DNA of 64,000 bases from Marinisporobacter balticus (GTDB taxonomy: Bacteria > Bacillota > Clostridia > Peptostreptococcales > Thermotaleaceae). Every line of letters begins with the position of its first letter. Position 1 is the first letter of the stretch. Position numbers and translations under genes: made by a program. Positions 44,263 to 52,761 of the stretch are shown piece by piece. The stretch is taken from positions 1 to 64,000 of the forward strand of contig NZ_SLWV01000010.1 of assembly GCF_004345705.1 (NCBI RefSeq), read 5' to 3'. Below the pieces are notes generated by a model. It was given only the letters and a program-made list of their open reading frames with translations. It searched no databases and had not been told where the DNA came from.

Positions 44263-45435
44263 CTATACATATGTCACTTTCACTTGTTTGCCTAGTTTTT
44301 TCATTAATGCGATTAATTCATCTACTACTTTCAGTTTTATCGTTAAATCAATTGGGAAATCCGTGTTTTGGTGTGCAGGATTTACCGCTTTTCCAACCCA
44401 AAGATTTAGATGGGTACAATCTTCTATCAGCATCTTTACAAGCTTTGAAGCGCCATCTTTGTCCCCTTGCTTATATGCAGTATTGATTTCTAAATCATCA
44501 ATATATTGTTTTATTTTTTCTACAACCTTGCACAAAGTCAATACCCCTTCTGTAACAAGATCAATTCCTTTTACGTTTGCAGTAGGTGGGACATCCCCAT
44601 CATAAAAATCCATATTTACAATTATTTCTTCCTTTAACTCTCGTGATACAATATTTGCAGCAGTTCCTCCGCAAACAACCTTCTTTCCTTCCCCTTCCAT
44701 AAACTTTTTGATAACCCATGGATCAGTTTCTGAATCTTTAGGAGGACCCGTGAACATGTCAACTTCCTCCCCTTTTCGTAGTTTCACTGTAACTACAGTC
44801 GTATCATCCCCTGGTTTATCGGCATATAAGTTTTTACATACTTCAATTAAATTCTTCGTAACATTTTTTGCACATTTTTCTTTTCCTGCTACATGGGTTA
44901 AATGATCTTTTACATTTTCCCATTGCCAACCCAAGTTTAGTACAGCACCTACCCCAGCATGGATAACACCGTCACTCACAACTGTCAATGTATCTCCAGG
45001 CTCTAATCTAAAATTACTTTCTTTAATAGGTCTTCCATTGATCATGGTACTACTTCTTTTTTCTACATCATAATATCTATTTCCTCGAATGAAAATAAGG
45101 GGTGGATTATCATATTCAACCGTATATACGCTACCATCTTCATTTATTTTCAAAATCGTAAATGTAGAATAAGCTATTTTTCTAACATTACATACAGGCA
45201 ATGTATTTACAATCGTATCTACTGTCTCATCTATGCTGGCTCCTTCCATCAACATAGTCCCAGCTATTTTAGAGGTTAAGGTTGCCAATATATTTGCTTT
45301 TACCCCACTTCCAAGTCCATCTGCTAATACGATAATCATACTGTCCTCTGTTTTTATCACTTCTACTTTATCCCCACAAAGTTCTTCTCCATATTTATTA
45401 ATGCTATCAAATGCAACATCTGTAAAATAGGTCAT
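44263..45435 (-). CDS. SpoIIE-family PP2C phosphatase (HfsC-like)
   Basis: This 390-residue protein has a PP2C/SpoIIE phosphatase domain (about 1-225) with metal motifs VLADGLGSGVKA, VSDGVIHAG and PGDDTTVVTV. A C-terminal extension (about 225-390) has LVTEGVLTLCKVVEKIKQYI and a late helical part. It lacks a DNA-binding or transmembrane region, so it acts in the cytosol on a phosphoprotein not in the window. Its ATG overlaps the stop of the PAS-hydrogenase gene (ATGA), so translation is coupled, and it likely receives the redox signal of that protein. Confidence 0.88.
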   Translation of the reverse strand: MTYFTDVAFDSINKYGEELCGDKVEVIKTEDSMIIVLADGLGSGVKANILATLTSKIAGTMLMEGASIDETVDTIVNTLPVCNVRKIAYSTFTILKINEDGSVYTVEYDNPPLIFIRGNRYYDVEKRSSTMINGRPIKESNFRLEPGDTLTVVSDGVIHAGVGAVLNLGWQWENVKDHLTHVAGKEKCAKNVTKNLIEVCKNLYADKPGDDTTVVTVKLRKGEEVDMFTGPPKDSETDPWVIKKFMEGEGKKVVCGGTAANIVSRELKEEIIVNMDFYDGDVPPTANVKGIDLVTEGVLTLCKVVEKIKQYIDDLEINTAYKQGDKDGASKLVKMLIEDCTHLNLWVGKAVNPAHQNTDFPIDLTIKLKVVDELIALMKKLGKQVKVTYV

Positions 45436-47153
45436 TGCTCATCACCATTCTCTTCTAATGCTATTTGTTTTAATTTTGTTAAAATTATTTTTGTCTCTGC
45501 TGTTGTTTCTCCTAATAAACTTGCGATTTCTTGGGCTACACGCATTTGTTTTTCAATAACCTTTTGGGCTGCATCTATGGTTTTTTCTTTTACTCTAACC
45601 AATTCTTTTTTATGTTTTTCTTCTGATGTCGTATTGGTCATAATCGCTAATAGCACATTTTGTTTCTCAAGGTATAAAATACTTTGTAATAATACCACAT
45701 CATATTGGGGACAGGCAACCTTTTGTCCCATAAAATCTTTTTTTTCTTCCTTCACTTTTAAAAATAAACGATCATCTAATATAACGGATATAGGTTTGTT
45801 TTTTATTTCTTCCGCTTTTATATTGAAAATCTTTTCGGCTGTTGGATTAAACTCTTTTACGCGCATTTCTTCATCGATGAGTATAATAATATTGGGCGTA
45901 TTTTCGAAGATTACATTTGTTAGACGTTCTGCTTTGCTTCTCATAAATGGAAGACACATATTTAATTCTGCCATACCATCAAAAACAGCTTGCGCCTTTT
46001 CACGACATGTATTGTAGCCGCATCCCCCACAATTCAATTCATCTGATGCTTCATATTTACCAATTTTTTTTAAAATAGACACAATTTCTTCTTCATTGGC
46101 TTTTTTCTTTTTTAAATCTCTATCAAAAAACTTTTTTGAAAAATGTATTTCATCTTTAACTTGAAAGCTCTTTTCTATGGAAGCATCTTCTTTATTTTTT
46201 ACATAATCTTTTGTTTTTTTCATGATTTTATAAAAATCGTTTTCATTTTTAGGCATTCCCGGTCCACCCACACAGCTTCCTCTACACATATTCACTTCTG
46301 CACAAATATTTTTTATATTTCCATTTTCCATCGACTGAAAAATTTTCATACACTGTTCCATGCCATCAACTTTAATGGTTTCATAATTTTTCGGTTGATC
46401 CATAAAGCTATCGATAACGCCACCTTCTATTGGAAATCCCCTTCCTCTACTAGAAGCTTTTCTGTCCAATTGCTGCGGTTTTAGTTCCGTTAGGATCATA
46501 TTTTCTTCTTCAAACCATTTGGTTAATTCTTCAAAAGTCAATACGCCATCAATGATCCCCTTATGTTGAAAATTCATGGATTCTATTTTTTTGGCTGTAC
46601 AAGGACCAATAAATACTACATAGCTATCCATACCATATTCGTTTTTTAGTATTTTCCCATGTGCAATCATAGGCGAAACAATAGGCATTAGGTATGGAAT
46701 CAGAGATGGAAAATATTTCTCCACCCAATAGTTGGCCGAAGGACAACTCGTAGTAATTAAATTTTCATATTTACTGCTTTTCACATAATCCTCATACAAA
46801 TCTGCAACAATTTCTGCCCCAATGGCTGTTTCTTCAACAATTTCAAATCCTATTTTTTTTAAAGCGGATACAATTTGTCCTTCATCCGTCATAGAGAAAG
46901 CCCCCGCAAATGAAGGCGCAATACTTGCAATCACTCTCTTTTTCTCTTTTATTGCATGCTTTATCTCTAAAAGATCACTTTTAATTTTTCGCGCATTTTG
47001 AGGACAAACAATCAAGCATTGTCCACAACCAATGCATAAATCTTCCACAATTTCGGCTTGTTCATTCTTGATTTTTATGGCCTTTACAGGACATGCTCTT
47101 AAACATTTATAGCAGTTTTTACAATTTGCTTGTGAAAAGCTTAATATGCTCAA
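45432..47153 (-). CDS. [FeFe]-hydrogenase-like sensor with PAS domain (HfsB-like)
   Basis: The 573-residue protein has two 4Fe-4S motifs at the N terminus (CKNCYKCLRACP and CIGCGQCLIVCP), a hydrogenase large-subunit domain (about 75-330), a 4Fe-4S domain CGGCGYNTCREKA (about 385), and a PAS domain (about 420-520). H-cluster motifs are degenerate: L1 TTSCPSAN with one Cys instead of two, L2 GPCTAKKIE, L3 MCRGSCVGGPG. It may therefore bind an altered cluster or only sense redox state. The start is a TTG preceded by GGGAGGGTATAAAA. It is positioned to pass signals to the SpoIIE phosphatase gene next to it. Confidence 0.88.
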   Translation of the reverse strand: MSILSFSQANCKNCYKCLRACPVKAIKIKNEQAEIVEDLCIGCGQCLIVCPQNARKIKSDLLEIKHAIKEKKRVIASIAPSFAGAFSMTDEGQIVSALKKIGFEIVEETAIGAEIVADLYEDYVKSSKYENLITTSCPSANYWVEKYFPSLIPYLMPIVSPMIAHGKILKNEYGMDSYVVFIGPCTAKKIESMNFQHKGIIDGVLTFEELTKWFEEENMILTELKPQQLDRKASSRGRGFPIEGGVIDSFMDQPKNYETIKVDGMEQCMKIFQSMENGNIKNICAEVNMCRGSCVGGPGMPKNENDFYKIMKKTKDYVKNKEDASIEKSFQVKDEIHFSKKFFDRDLKKKKANEEEIVSILKKIGKYEASDELNCGGCGYNTCREKAQAVFDGMAELNMCLPFMRSKAERLTNVIFENTPNIIILIDEEMRVKEFNPTAEKIFNIKAEEIKNKPISVILDDRLFLKVKEEKKDFMGQKVACPQYDVVLLQSILYLEKQNVLLAIMTNTTSEEKHKKELVRVKEKTIDAAQKVIEKQMRVAQEIASLLGETTAETKIILTKLKQIALEENGDEQ

Positions 47154-47155
47154 TT

Positions 47156-47401
47156 TTATACCCTCCCAAGAACATATTCTTCAAAAAATGTTTCTACATT
47201 TTTTTCATCTACGGAAAGAATCGGGTTATCATTTACCCTTACAGACACCGCCTTTGTACATTCTCCAAGGCAGAAATTGGCTTTAATTATTATTTGATCC
47301 TCTAGTTTTCTATCCTCTACAATTTTTTGCAACCCATGAATTACATTGTATGCACCTTTCAGATGACAAGCACTTCCTATACATACATGAATTATTGTCA
47401 T
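47156..47401 (-). CDS. thioredoxin-like 2Fe-2S ferredoxin (HfsA-like)
   Basis: This 81-residue thioredoxin-fold ferredoxin has the cysteine pattern CIGSACHLKGA and NFCLGECTKAVSV, as in NuoE/HydC-type 2Fe-2S subunits. It is the first gene of the operon and lies 2 bases before the next gene. It would transfer electrons between a partner (NADH or ferredoxin) and the hydrogenase-like protein. The frame opens at GTG 47410, but ATG 47401, after GGAGTGGTAGGT, is preferred. Confidence 0.85.
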   Translation of the reverse strand: MTIIHVCIGSACHLKGAYNVIHGLQKIVEDRKLEDQIIIKANFCLGECTKAVSVRVNDNPILSVDEKNVETFFEEYVLGRV

Positions 47402-47602
47402 ACCTACCACTCCATTCTAAAATTTTTGTATCTCACTTTTCAAATCATTCTATAATCTTTTATAAAATATCTGCCTTATTTATTCATCCATTATATTTTA
47501 TTTTCATATTCCTCTATACTACTTTCAGTATACTATCTTGTTAAAAATGTATCAAGCATTGATATTTTTTATTTATTTATAAAATTGCTGTCTCAAAAAA
47601 GG

Positions 47603-47629
47603 AAAAAAAGTCTTTTTTAAAGACTTTTA
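47603..47629 (-). terminator. terminator of the 25-aa peptide gene
   Basis: AAAAGTCTTT pairs with AAAGACTTTT, followed by seven T in the leftward direction. It follows the small gene at 47645-47722. Confidence 0.7.
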
Positions 47630-47644
47630 AGGTGCACTTCTAAC

Positions 47645-47722
47645 TTATATAACCTTGTCTATACACAATAATATGGTTATAAATAAAATGCATATGATAA
47701 TCCACATTATTCTTTTTTTCAA
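47645..47722 (-). CDS. putative 25-aa membrane peptide
   Basis: A TTG at 47722 lies 7 bases after GGAGG (47733-47729) and starts a 25-codon frame: KKRIMWIIICILFITILLCI plus DKVI. It is one hydrophobic helix with a basic start, resembling small membrane peptides and some type I toxins. A terminator follows about 16 bases after the stop. No family is recognised. Confidence 0.4.
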   Translation of the reverse strand: MKKRIMWIIICILFITILLCIDKVI

Positions 47723-47796
47723 ATCATCCCCTCCTTGCTATTTCATTATATGCAAAGAGTATCTCTTTCTATTACAATAGAAGCTTTGTAAAAATA

Positions 47797-48036
47797 TTAT
47801 CCACCTTTTATGTGAATGTGGATAAATTATGTGAATAAATCTTTTTTCTTTACAAGCTAAATCTACACTTCTTGCATGCTCCTTGCCTGCTTGTCCACAT
47901 ATTTTTATAATGAAAAAATGAAACATATGGATAACTATGTGGATAACTGTCTGTTTCTATATCTGTTGATTTTACTTATCTTTAAAATTCCAAGAAAACT
48001 TTATGCACATTTTACCCACAAACTGTGTTATCCACT
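47797..48036. other. DnaA-box cluster (nine boxes in 240 bp)
   Basis: Nine sequences match the DnaA box TTATCCACA with at most one mismatch: 47797 (TTATCCACC), 47817 (exact, reverse), 47830 (reverse), 47891, 47926 (reverse), 47938 (exact, reverse), 48001, 48012 and 48028. Both orientations are mixed, in AT-rich DNA without a gene. No dnaA or dnaN is near, so this is more likely a DnaA-titrating or regulatory cluster than the chromosomal origin, but the origin cannot be excluded from this window alone. Confidence 0.75.
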
Positions 48037-48048
48037 CTCCATCCTTGT

Positions 48049-48762
48049 TTAAATCTTATTCTTCTCTTGAAAATATCTTAAAATACCAATATACATACTC
48101 CAAGCTACCTTTTCTTGGTATTTAGGATCTTGAAACAATTTTTCTTCCATAGGATTAGATAAAAAACCACATTCAACGAGTACTGTAGGAATTGAACAAG
48201 TTTTTAACAAGTATATATCACTCTTTTCTTTTGCTACCCTTTTATTATCATTATCAAGTACTCTAATTAATTCTTCTTGTATCCTTTCTGCTAATCTTTT
48301 GCTTTCATCAGAATTCTTTGGATAAAAGGTTTGAGCCCCATAGTATTTTGTCTCCTGGAAACTATTCATATGAATACTTATAAATATATCTCCATTGCTT
48401 TCTTCTCTTAGCTTCTTTCTATTTTTTAAATCCTCATTTTTTTTGTTTCTTATAGTACCTGTATCAGAATATAGTCCTACATTATCCTCTCTTGTTAGTA
48501 ATACAATCGCACCCTCTTGTTCTAATAATTCTCTTAATTTTAATGCAATCTCAAGATTTACATGACTCTCAATACTCCCGTTTTCTCCTACTGTGCCTCC
48601 ATCGATTCCCCCATGTCCTGCATCTATTATAATTACCTTATCTAAAGTTTTAAGTTTTGAAACTTCTAATACCTTATGTACACAAAAAATGCCAACAACT
48701 GCGAAAATCATAAAAAAAATGACGCAATATAACCACTTTTTTTTCACAATAAATATTCTCAT
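48049..48762 (-). CDS. cwlD: N-acetylmuramoyl-L-alanine amidase CwlD
   Basis: The product is about 237 residues. N-terminal membrane anchor YCVIFFMIFAVVGIFCV, then an Amidase_3 domain with IIIDAGHGGIDGG (zinc His), ESHVNLEIALKL, IFISIHMNS and VLVECGFLSNP (catalytic Glu). CwlD removes the stem peptide from cortex muramic acid so that muramic-delta-lactam can form, a sporulation function. The frame opens at 48798, but ATG 48762 is preceded by AAGGAGAGA. The DnaA-box cluster lies immediately downstream. Confidence 0.9.
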   Translation of the reverse strand: MRIFIVKKKWLYCVIFFMIFAVVGIFCVHKVLEVSKLKTLDKVIIIDAGHGGIDGGTVGENGSIESHVNLEIALKLRELLEQEGAIVLLTREDNVGLYSDTGTIRNKKNEDLKNRKKLREESNGDIFISIHMNSFQETKYYGAQTFYPKNSDESKRLAERIQEELIRVLDNDNKRVAKEKSDIYLLKTCSIPTVLVECGFLSNPMEEKLFQDPKYQEKVAWSMYIGILRYFQEKNKI

Positions 48763-48939
48763 TTTACATCTCTCCTTCTTTATTTCTTCAATATCCATAA
48801 TATTTTTACTTTTATATCCTACGACTCCTGAAACCTATCTCCTTACATTGCGCAAAATATACGTCTCTTTTTTAACTTTTTATTTTTTTCAAATACCTCA
48901 TCATTTCATCTTATTCAGTATTAAAAAAATATATGAAAA

Positions 48940-48961
48940 AAACAGAGTTTTCACTCTGTTT
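48940..48961 (-). terminator. terminator of the metallopeptidase lipoprotein gene
   Basis: AAACAGAG pairs with CTCTGTTT, loop TTTTCA, T run leftward. The gene's stop codon lies in the loop. Confidence 0.8.
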
Positions 48962-50078
48962 CATATAAGTATTTTTCCCATTCCTTATTTAACGCTTCTA
49001 TATTAATCCCTATGACTTTTGGCAAAATCCAATGAAATCTTTTTATGGCTTGTTCATCTACCTCAGCGCCCGTACCTTCTTTGTAAGAGAATTCTCCTAA
49101 TATTTCTACAATTTCTTTCACTTTTTGTATCCCATACTGTTCTACCATAAATTTTACGATCATGCCAGCATTATCGTAATAATTAGCAATTTTCTTAGGA
49201 TCTTTCATTTTTTCAAGATTTGCTTTTTCTATCTCTTGAATATTCATTATCAGACCCTTATATGTCCTTAAGTAAGTTGATTTTTTACTATATTCTTTGG
49301 ATTCATTTTGGAAATTTGCAAAATAAACAGCCAATCCCTCTGTAAACCAATACGGCATATTATTGTTTGATTTACTTATAGTGAATTTATGCATTAACTC
49401 ATGTTCTAAAATTTTTCTATAGGTTTCTTCCTCTTCATATTTGGTTGTTTTAATAGATTCTGGATACTCATACCATCCAGCAAATTTCCAAGCAAAAGAT
49501 AACTTTACTGATTGTCTTAATCTTTCCTCATCTTCATACAGTTTTATAACTGTACAATCATTGATAGATTCTCCATAGCGATTTGTGATATTATTATATG
49601 CCGTTTCACATACCTTTTCAATTCTTTTTGCATACTTTTTAGATTTCTTAAGATATTTTATTTTGAAATGTGTTGTGTTCATTTCTTCAAAATTTAGATC
49701 TCCATCCTTCCAACGCCCTTTTTCCTTTACCAATAATAAAGGATACACTATATTATATTTTTCCTCTTTATATCTATAACTTTGCTTAATCTTTACATAT
49801 ACTTTAGATACATCTAATATCTTTAGCTTCTCTATTGTGAGCGTATAATCCTCAATATTATTATTCTTTATATCTCTAATCCAACTTTTCTTCTCTGCCA
49901 CATACTCTTCTTGTTCTTTTGAAATAGTATCCATATACTTCTCTATATCTTTTTCTTTTGTAAAGTTTTCTTGGTTTTTGATAAAAATTTTCACTTCGCC
50001 TTTTATTTCTTTATTTCCACATGCACCATATGTTAAGGTTAGTATTAAAAGTATTAACACTGATACGTATTTTTTCAT
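48951..50078 (-). CDS. peptidase MA-like metallopeptidase lipoprotein
   Basis: This 375-residue lipoprotein has a signal ending LTYGAC. The N-terminal part (about 25-130) is a small domain of unknown type with ENFTKEKDIEKYMD, resembling domains in other clostridial lipoproteins. The C-terminal half carries the gluzincin zinc motif HELMHKF (HExxH) and, about 18 residues later, WFTEGLAVYFANF, which supplies the third zinc ligand Glu, as in peptidase_MA-like proteins. It would act at the outer membrane face. The substrate is unknown. Monocistronic, with its own terminator. Confidence 0.8.
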   Translation of the reverse strand: MKKYVSVLILLILTLTYGACGNKEIKGEVKIFIKNQENFTKEKDIEKYMDTISKEQEEYVAEKKSWIRDIKNNNIEDYTLTIEKLKILDVSKVYVKIKQSYRYKEEKYNIVYPLLLVKEKGRWKDGDLNFEEMNTTHFKIKYLKKSKKYAKRIEKVCETAYNNITNRYGESINDCTVIKLYEDEERLRQSVKLSFAWKFAGWYEYPESIKTTKYEEEETYRKILEHELMHKFTISKSNNNMPYWFTEGLAVYFANFQNESKEYSKKSTYLRTYKGLIMNIQEIEKANLEKMKDPKKIANYYDNAGMIVKFMVEQYGIQKVKEIVEILGEFSYKEGTGAEVDEQAIKRFHWILPKVIGINIEALNKEWEKYLYETE

Positions 50079-50106
50079 TTTTTCTCCTTATACCCACCAT
50101 TTTCTG

Positions 50107-50436
50107 TTATTCTTCTAATTTGATATATCCTTTTTTTACTAATTTTTCTATGTGATCATCTACCTTTTCTTTTATATTAATTGCATATTCTTCTTCCAAT
50201 ACAAACATCATCGATACAGCAACTTGTGCTACATCAAGTAACTCTTTGCTGATTAGCTCTATTACTTCTTGTTCTTTTAAATCTACTTTTTCACCATTCA
50301 TCCCTCTAAATTTTCCTATAGCCTGTGCCAATTCTCCTGCTTCTTCCATCAGTTTTAAACATGTAGATTCTAGTCTTGGTTGTAAATTATTTAATTTTGG
50401 TAAACTAATCTGCTTAAACTCTGTATATTTTTCCAT
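50107..50436 (-). CDS. MazG-like nucleotide pyrophosphohydrolase family protein
   Basis: This 109-residue all-alpha protein has the MazG-like metal motif LKLMEEAGELAQAIGKF (EExxE) and a second acidic segment ELLDVAQVAVSMM. It is typical of the small MazG-like group, which hydrolyses or binds nucleoside triphosphates; the exact substrate is unknown. GAGGAAAATAA precedes the ATG. It lies 28 bases upstream of the metallopeptidase lipoprotein gene in the same direction. Confidence 0.85.
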   Translation of the reverse strand: MEKYTEFKQISLPKLNNLQPRLESTCLKLMEEAGELAQAIGKFRGMNGEKVDLKEQEVIELISKELLDVAQVAVSMMFVLEEEYAINIKEKVDDHIEKLVKKGYIKLEE

Positions 50437-50669
50437 TTATTTTCCTCCTTTTAAATTATATATTCTATTATTCATTTTATACTTTTTTTAAATTTTAAAG
50501 AACCTTTTTTTATTTCTCTTGTTTTTTCTCCGATATTATTATATAATAACTTTAAACAGTTTTACATTTTATTACATTTTTGTCATAATATCACTTCATT
50601 AGACATAATCTCTTGTAAAAACAAGAGTGTTTTTGAGTTTTTTGTCATTTTTTGAAAGGGGGAAGAAAC

Positions 50670-50828
50670 ATGTCAAGAAATGAACTAAAGAAAAAAATTG
50701 ACGAGGCAAATGTAAAATTATGCGACCTACTCAGTATCAACCATTATAACTTACAAAGGCATGAAATTATCCGCTATAGCCAACAACTTGATGAACTGAT
50801 TGTAGCTTATATGAAATCCTTATCTTAA
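50670..50828 (+). CDS. Spo0E-family aspartyl-phosphate phosphatase
   Basis: A 52-residue protein: two helices, the first with LKKKIDEANVKLCDLLS, the second with RYSQQLDELIVAYMK. The S-x-x-L-D-x-L-I-x-x-Y/F signature in the second helix marks the Spo0E family. These dephosphorylate Spo0A~P and delay sporulation. The ATG is preceded by AAAGGGGGAAG. A good terminator overlaps the stop. It is transcribed divergently from the MazG-like gene. Confidence 0.85.
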   Translation: MSRNELKKKIDEANVKLCDLLSINHYNLQRHEIIRYSQQLDELIVAYMKSLS

Positions 50829-50848
50829 AAAGCCTTTATGGCTTTTTT
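50827..50848 (+). terminator. terminator of the Spo0E-like gene
   Basis: AAAAAGCC pairs with GGCTTTTTT around a TTTAT loop, starting in the stop codon. Confidence 0.85.
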
Positions 50849-50869
50849 CTTTTGAAACGAGCTATACAA

Positions 50870-50903
50870 AAATAAAACAAACACAATTGTATTTGTTTTA
50901 TTT
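50870..50903 (-). terminator. terminator of the AI-2E family transporter gene
   Basis: AAATAAAACAAA pairs perfectly with TTTGTTTTATTT around a 10-base loop; the gene's stop lies in the right arm. Confidence 0.65.
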
Positions 50904-52070
50904 CTTGCATTTTATTTCATTTTTTTCTGCCAATCTTTTATCGACAAATCTTTTAACGGCTACTAATATTACAGATATCGCCGGTACACCTAAAAACATA
51001 CCGATTACACCAAACAGACTTCCGCCTACTACAATGGAGAATATAATCCAAAGTGGGCTAACCCCCATTTTATCTCCCAATATTTTAGGTCCCAAATATA
51101 ATCCATCAAATTGCTGCAATAGAATAAGAAAAAACAGTACCCACAATGCTTTTGTCATGCTAACAAAAGCTACAAAAACAAATCCAATAATTGCACCAAT
51201 AAAAGGTCCAAAATAAGGAATCATATTCAAAACCATTACCATAATTCCAATTAACAATGGATATGGACTTTTCATCAAATATAATCCTACTAAAGCAATC
51301 AAACCAACAATAAACGAATCAATAGATTTACCTATAACAAACTTTACAAAGGTATTGTCTGCTTCTTTGCAGAACTTTTTAAAACTATTTACTTTTTCAT
51401 CATTAAATAATGCTCTTAACAATCTTTCTGCACTTTTTAACAGTTTATCCTTATCGATCAATATGTAAAAGGAAACCACTAGAGATAAAAGTATATTTAA
51501 TGTCTTTGAAGTAGCAGCAATAATACTAAGAAGTACATTTGTTAAGCCTGCCTTAAATATTTCGCTTCCTTTATGAAATAAATTATTAATATTTTTTTGC
51601 AATTCACTTTCAATATTATATACATCATTGGTATATAAATCATCAATCCAAGCAATAATATTACTTTCATTTTCATCAATAAATGTTGGTAGTGCACTTG
51701 TTAAATCTTTAATACTTACAGCGATTCTTGGTAACACTAAAGCAGTAGTTAATACAATAATCAATATAAATATAACAAATATAAGCGTTGTACTAATCAG
51801 TCTATTGTATTTATTTTTCCCATTACGCTTTAAAACTCTGCTTAACAACTCCAATTCAAACCATCTTACAATCGGATTTAATATATATGCAATCATTATC
51901 GCCACCATAAACGGTTTGATCACATTGATGATTGTTTCCATTTTTACAGAAATTGAAGCATACAAACCATTCATATTATCCATAAATTTATAAAATATAA
52001 TAGATAATATAATAACAATAAGTGTTTTCACATAATGTCCTAGGTTTCTTTTATTAATCCATTCCTTCAT
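50898..52070 (-). CDS. AI-2E family transporter
   Basis: This 390-residue polytopic protein begins with a membrane helix pair and carries the family loop MVAIMIAYILNPIVRWFE early. The C-terminal half has PYPLLIGIMVMVLNMIPYFG and FVAFVSMTKALWVLFFLILL, followed by GPKILGDKMGVSPLWIIFSI. These fit the AI-2E/PerM family of putative exporters; members transport various ions or signals, and the substrate is unknown here. The start ATG is preceded by AGGTGACTTAG. It lies downstream of, and convergent to, the Spo0E-like gene. Confidence 0.88.
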   Translation of the reverse strand: MKEWINKRNLGHYVKTLIVIILSIIFYKFMDNMNGLYASISVKMETIINVIKPFMVAIMIAYILNPIVRWFELELLSRVLKRNGKNKYNRLISTTLIFVIFILIIVLTTALVLPRIAVSIKDLTSALPTFIDENESNIIAWIDDLYTNDVYNIESELQKNINNLFHKGSEIFKAGLTNVLLSIIAATSKTLNILLSLVVSFYILIDKDKLLKSAERLLRALFNDEKVNSFKKFCKEADNTFVKFVIGKSIDSFIVGLIALVGLYLMKSPYPLLIGIMVMVLNMIPYFGPFIGAIIGFVFVAFVSMTKALWVLFFLILLQQFDGLYLGPKILGDKMGVSPLWIIFSIVVGGSLFGVIGMFLGVPAISVILVAVKRFVDKRLAEKNEIKCKK

Positions 52071-52288
52071 CTAAGTCACCTCTATTTTTTCTAATAGCTA
52101 CATTATATATAATTATATCCATTTTGGCTATCTATTTTAAAAGATCCATAAGTAACGCCTCTCTTATAGATACCCAACAGAAAAATTTGATGTTAAAATA
52201 TTTCATCCCCGTAGTTACTCAGAATCTATACATGGAATTTATAAAGTTTATCTAGAGATTTAAACTGTTTGTATCTATAGATTAAAAG

Positions 52289-52321
52289 AAACACTACTTA
52301 GTTTTAAACTAAGTAGTGTTT
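52289..52321 (-). terminator. terminator of the rplM-rpsI operon
   Basis: AAACACTACTTAGTTT and its perfect complement, then TTATT. It lies 24 bases downstream of the rpsI stop. Confidence 0.85.
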
Positions 52322-52344
52322 TATTCTTATACGTATATACAGAA

Positions 52345-52737
52345 TTATCTCTTAGAGAATTGTGGCGCACGTCTTGCTTTTTTCAATCCGTATTTCTTTC
52401 TTTCTTTCATTCTTGGGTCTCTTGTTAAGAAACCTGCTTTTTTTAGGATTGGTCTAAGTTCTCCTTCAGCTTTCAGTAATGCTCTTGAGATTCCATGTCT
52501 TAATGCTCCAGCTTGTCCTGTGAATCCTCCACCGTGTACTTTTGCGATAACATCGAATTTACCCTCAGTTTCAGTAAGTACAAGAGGCATTTTAACGTCT
52601 CTCTTCAATGTTTCATAATCAAGGTATGCATCTATATCTCTTCCATTGATTGTGATTTTTCCTTCACCAGGAACTAATCTAACTCTAGCGATAGAAGTCT
52701 TTCTTCTACCTGTTCCGTAATATTGTACTTTCGCCAT
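52345..52737 (-). CDS. rpsI: 30S ribosomal protein S9
   Basis: 130 residues, with YYGTGRRKTSIARVRLVPG near the start and the C-terminal RKKYGLKKARRAPQFSKR, whose basic tail reaches the P-site tRNA. It is the second gene of the rplM-rpsI operon, 24 bases after rplM, with GGAGG before its ATG. Confidence 0.98.
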   Translation of the reverse strand: MAKVQYYGTGRRKTSIARVRLVPGEGKITINGRDIDAYLDYETLKRDVKMPLVLTETEGKFDVIAKVHGGGFTGQAGALRHGISRALLKAEGELRPILKKAGFLTRDPRMKERKKYGLKKARRAPQFSKR

Positions 52738-52761
52738 TATATTTCCTCCTTTCCTCAGAAC

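Noticed and set aside
47738..47926. 62-codon leftward frame spanning several DnaA-box-like sequences
   Set aside because: No ribosome-binding site, odd composition (rich in His, Arg, Cys, Phe) and it covers the repeated boxes; it is best seen as a chance frame.
47797..48036. Chromosomal oriC
   Set aside because: Boxes are dense, but dnaA, dnaN, rpmH and an obvious AT-rich unwinding element are not visible, so I call it a DnaA-box cluster only.
52164..52280. TATAGATAC...GTATCTATA inverted repeat over 100 bases apart
   Set aside because: Arms are 9 bases in very AT-rich DNA and no other conserved element was seen; chance is likely.
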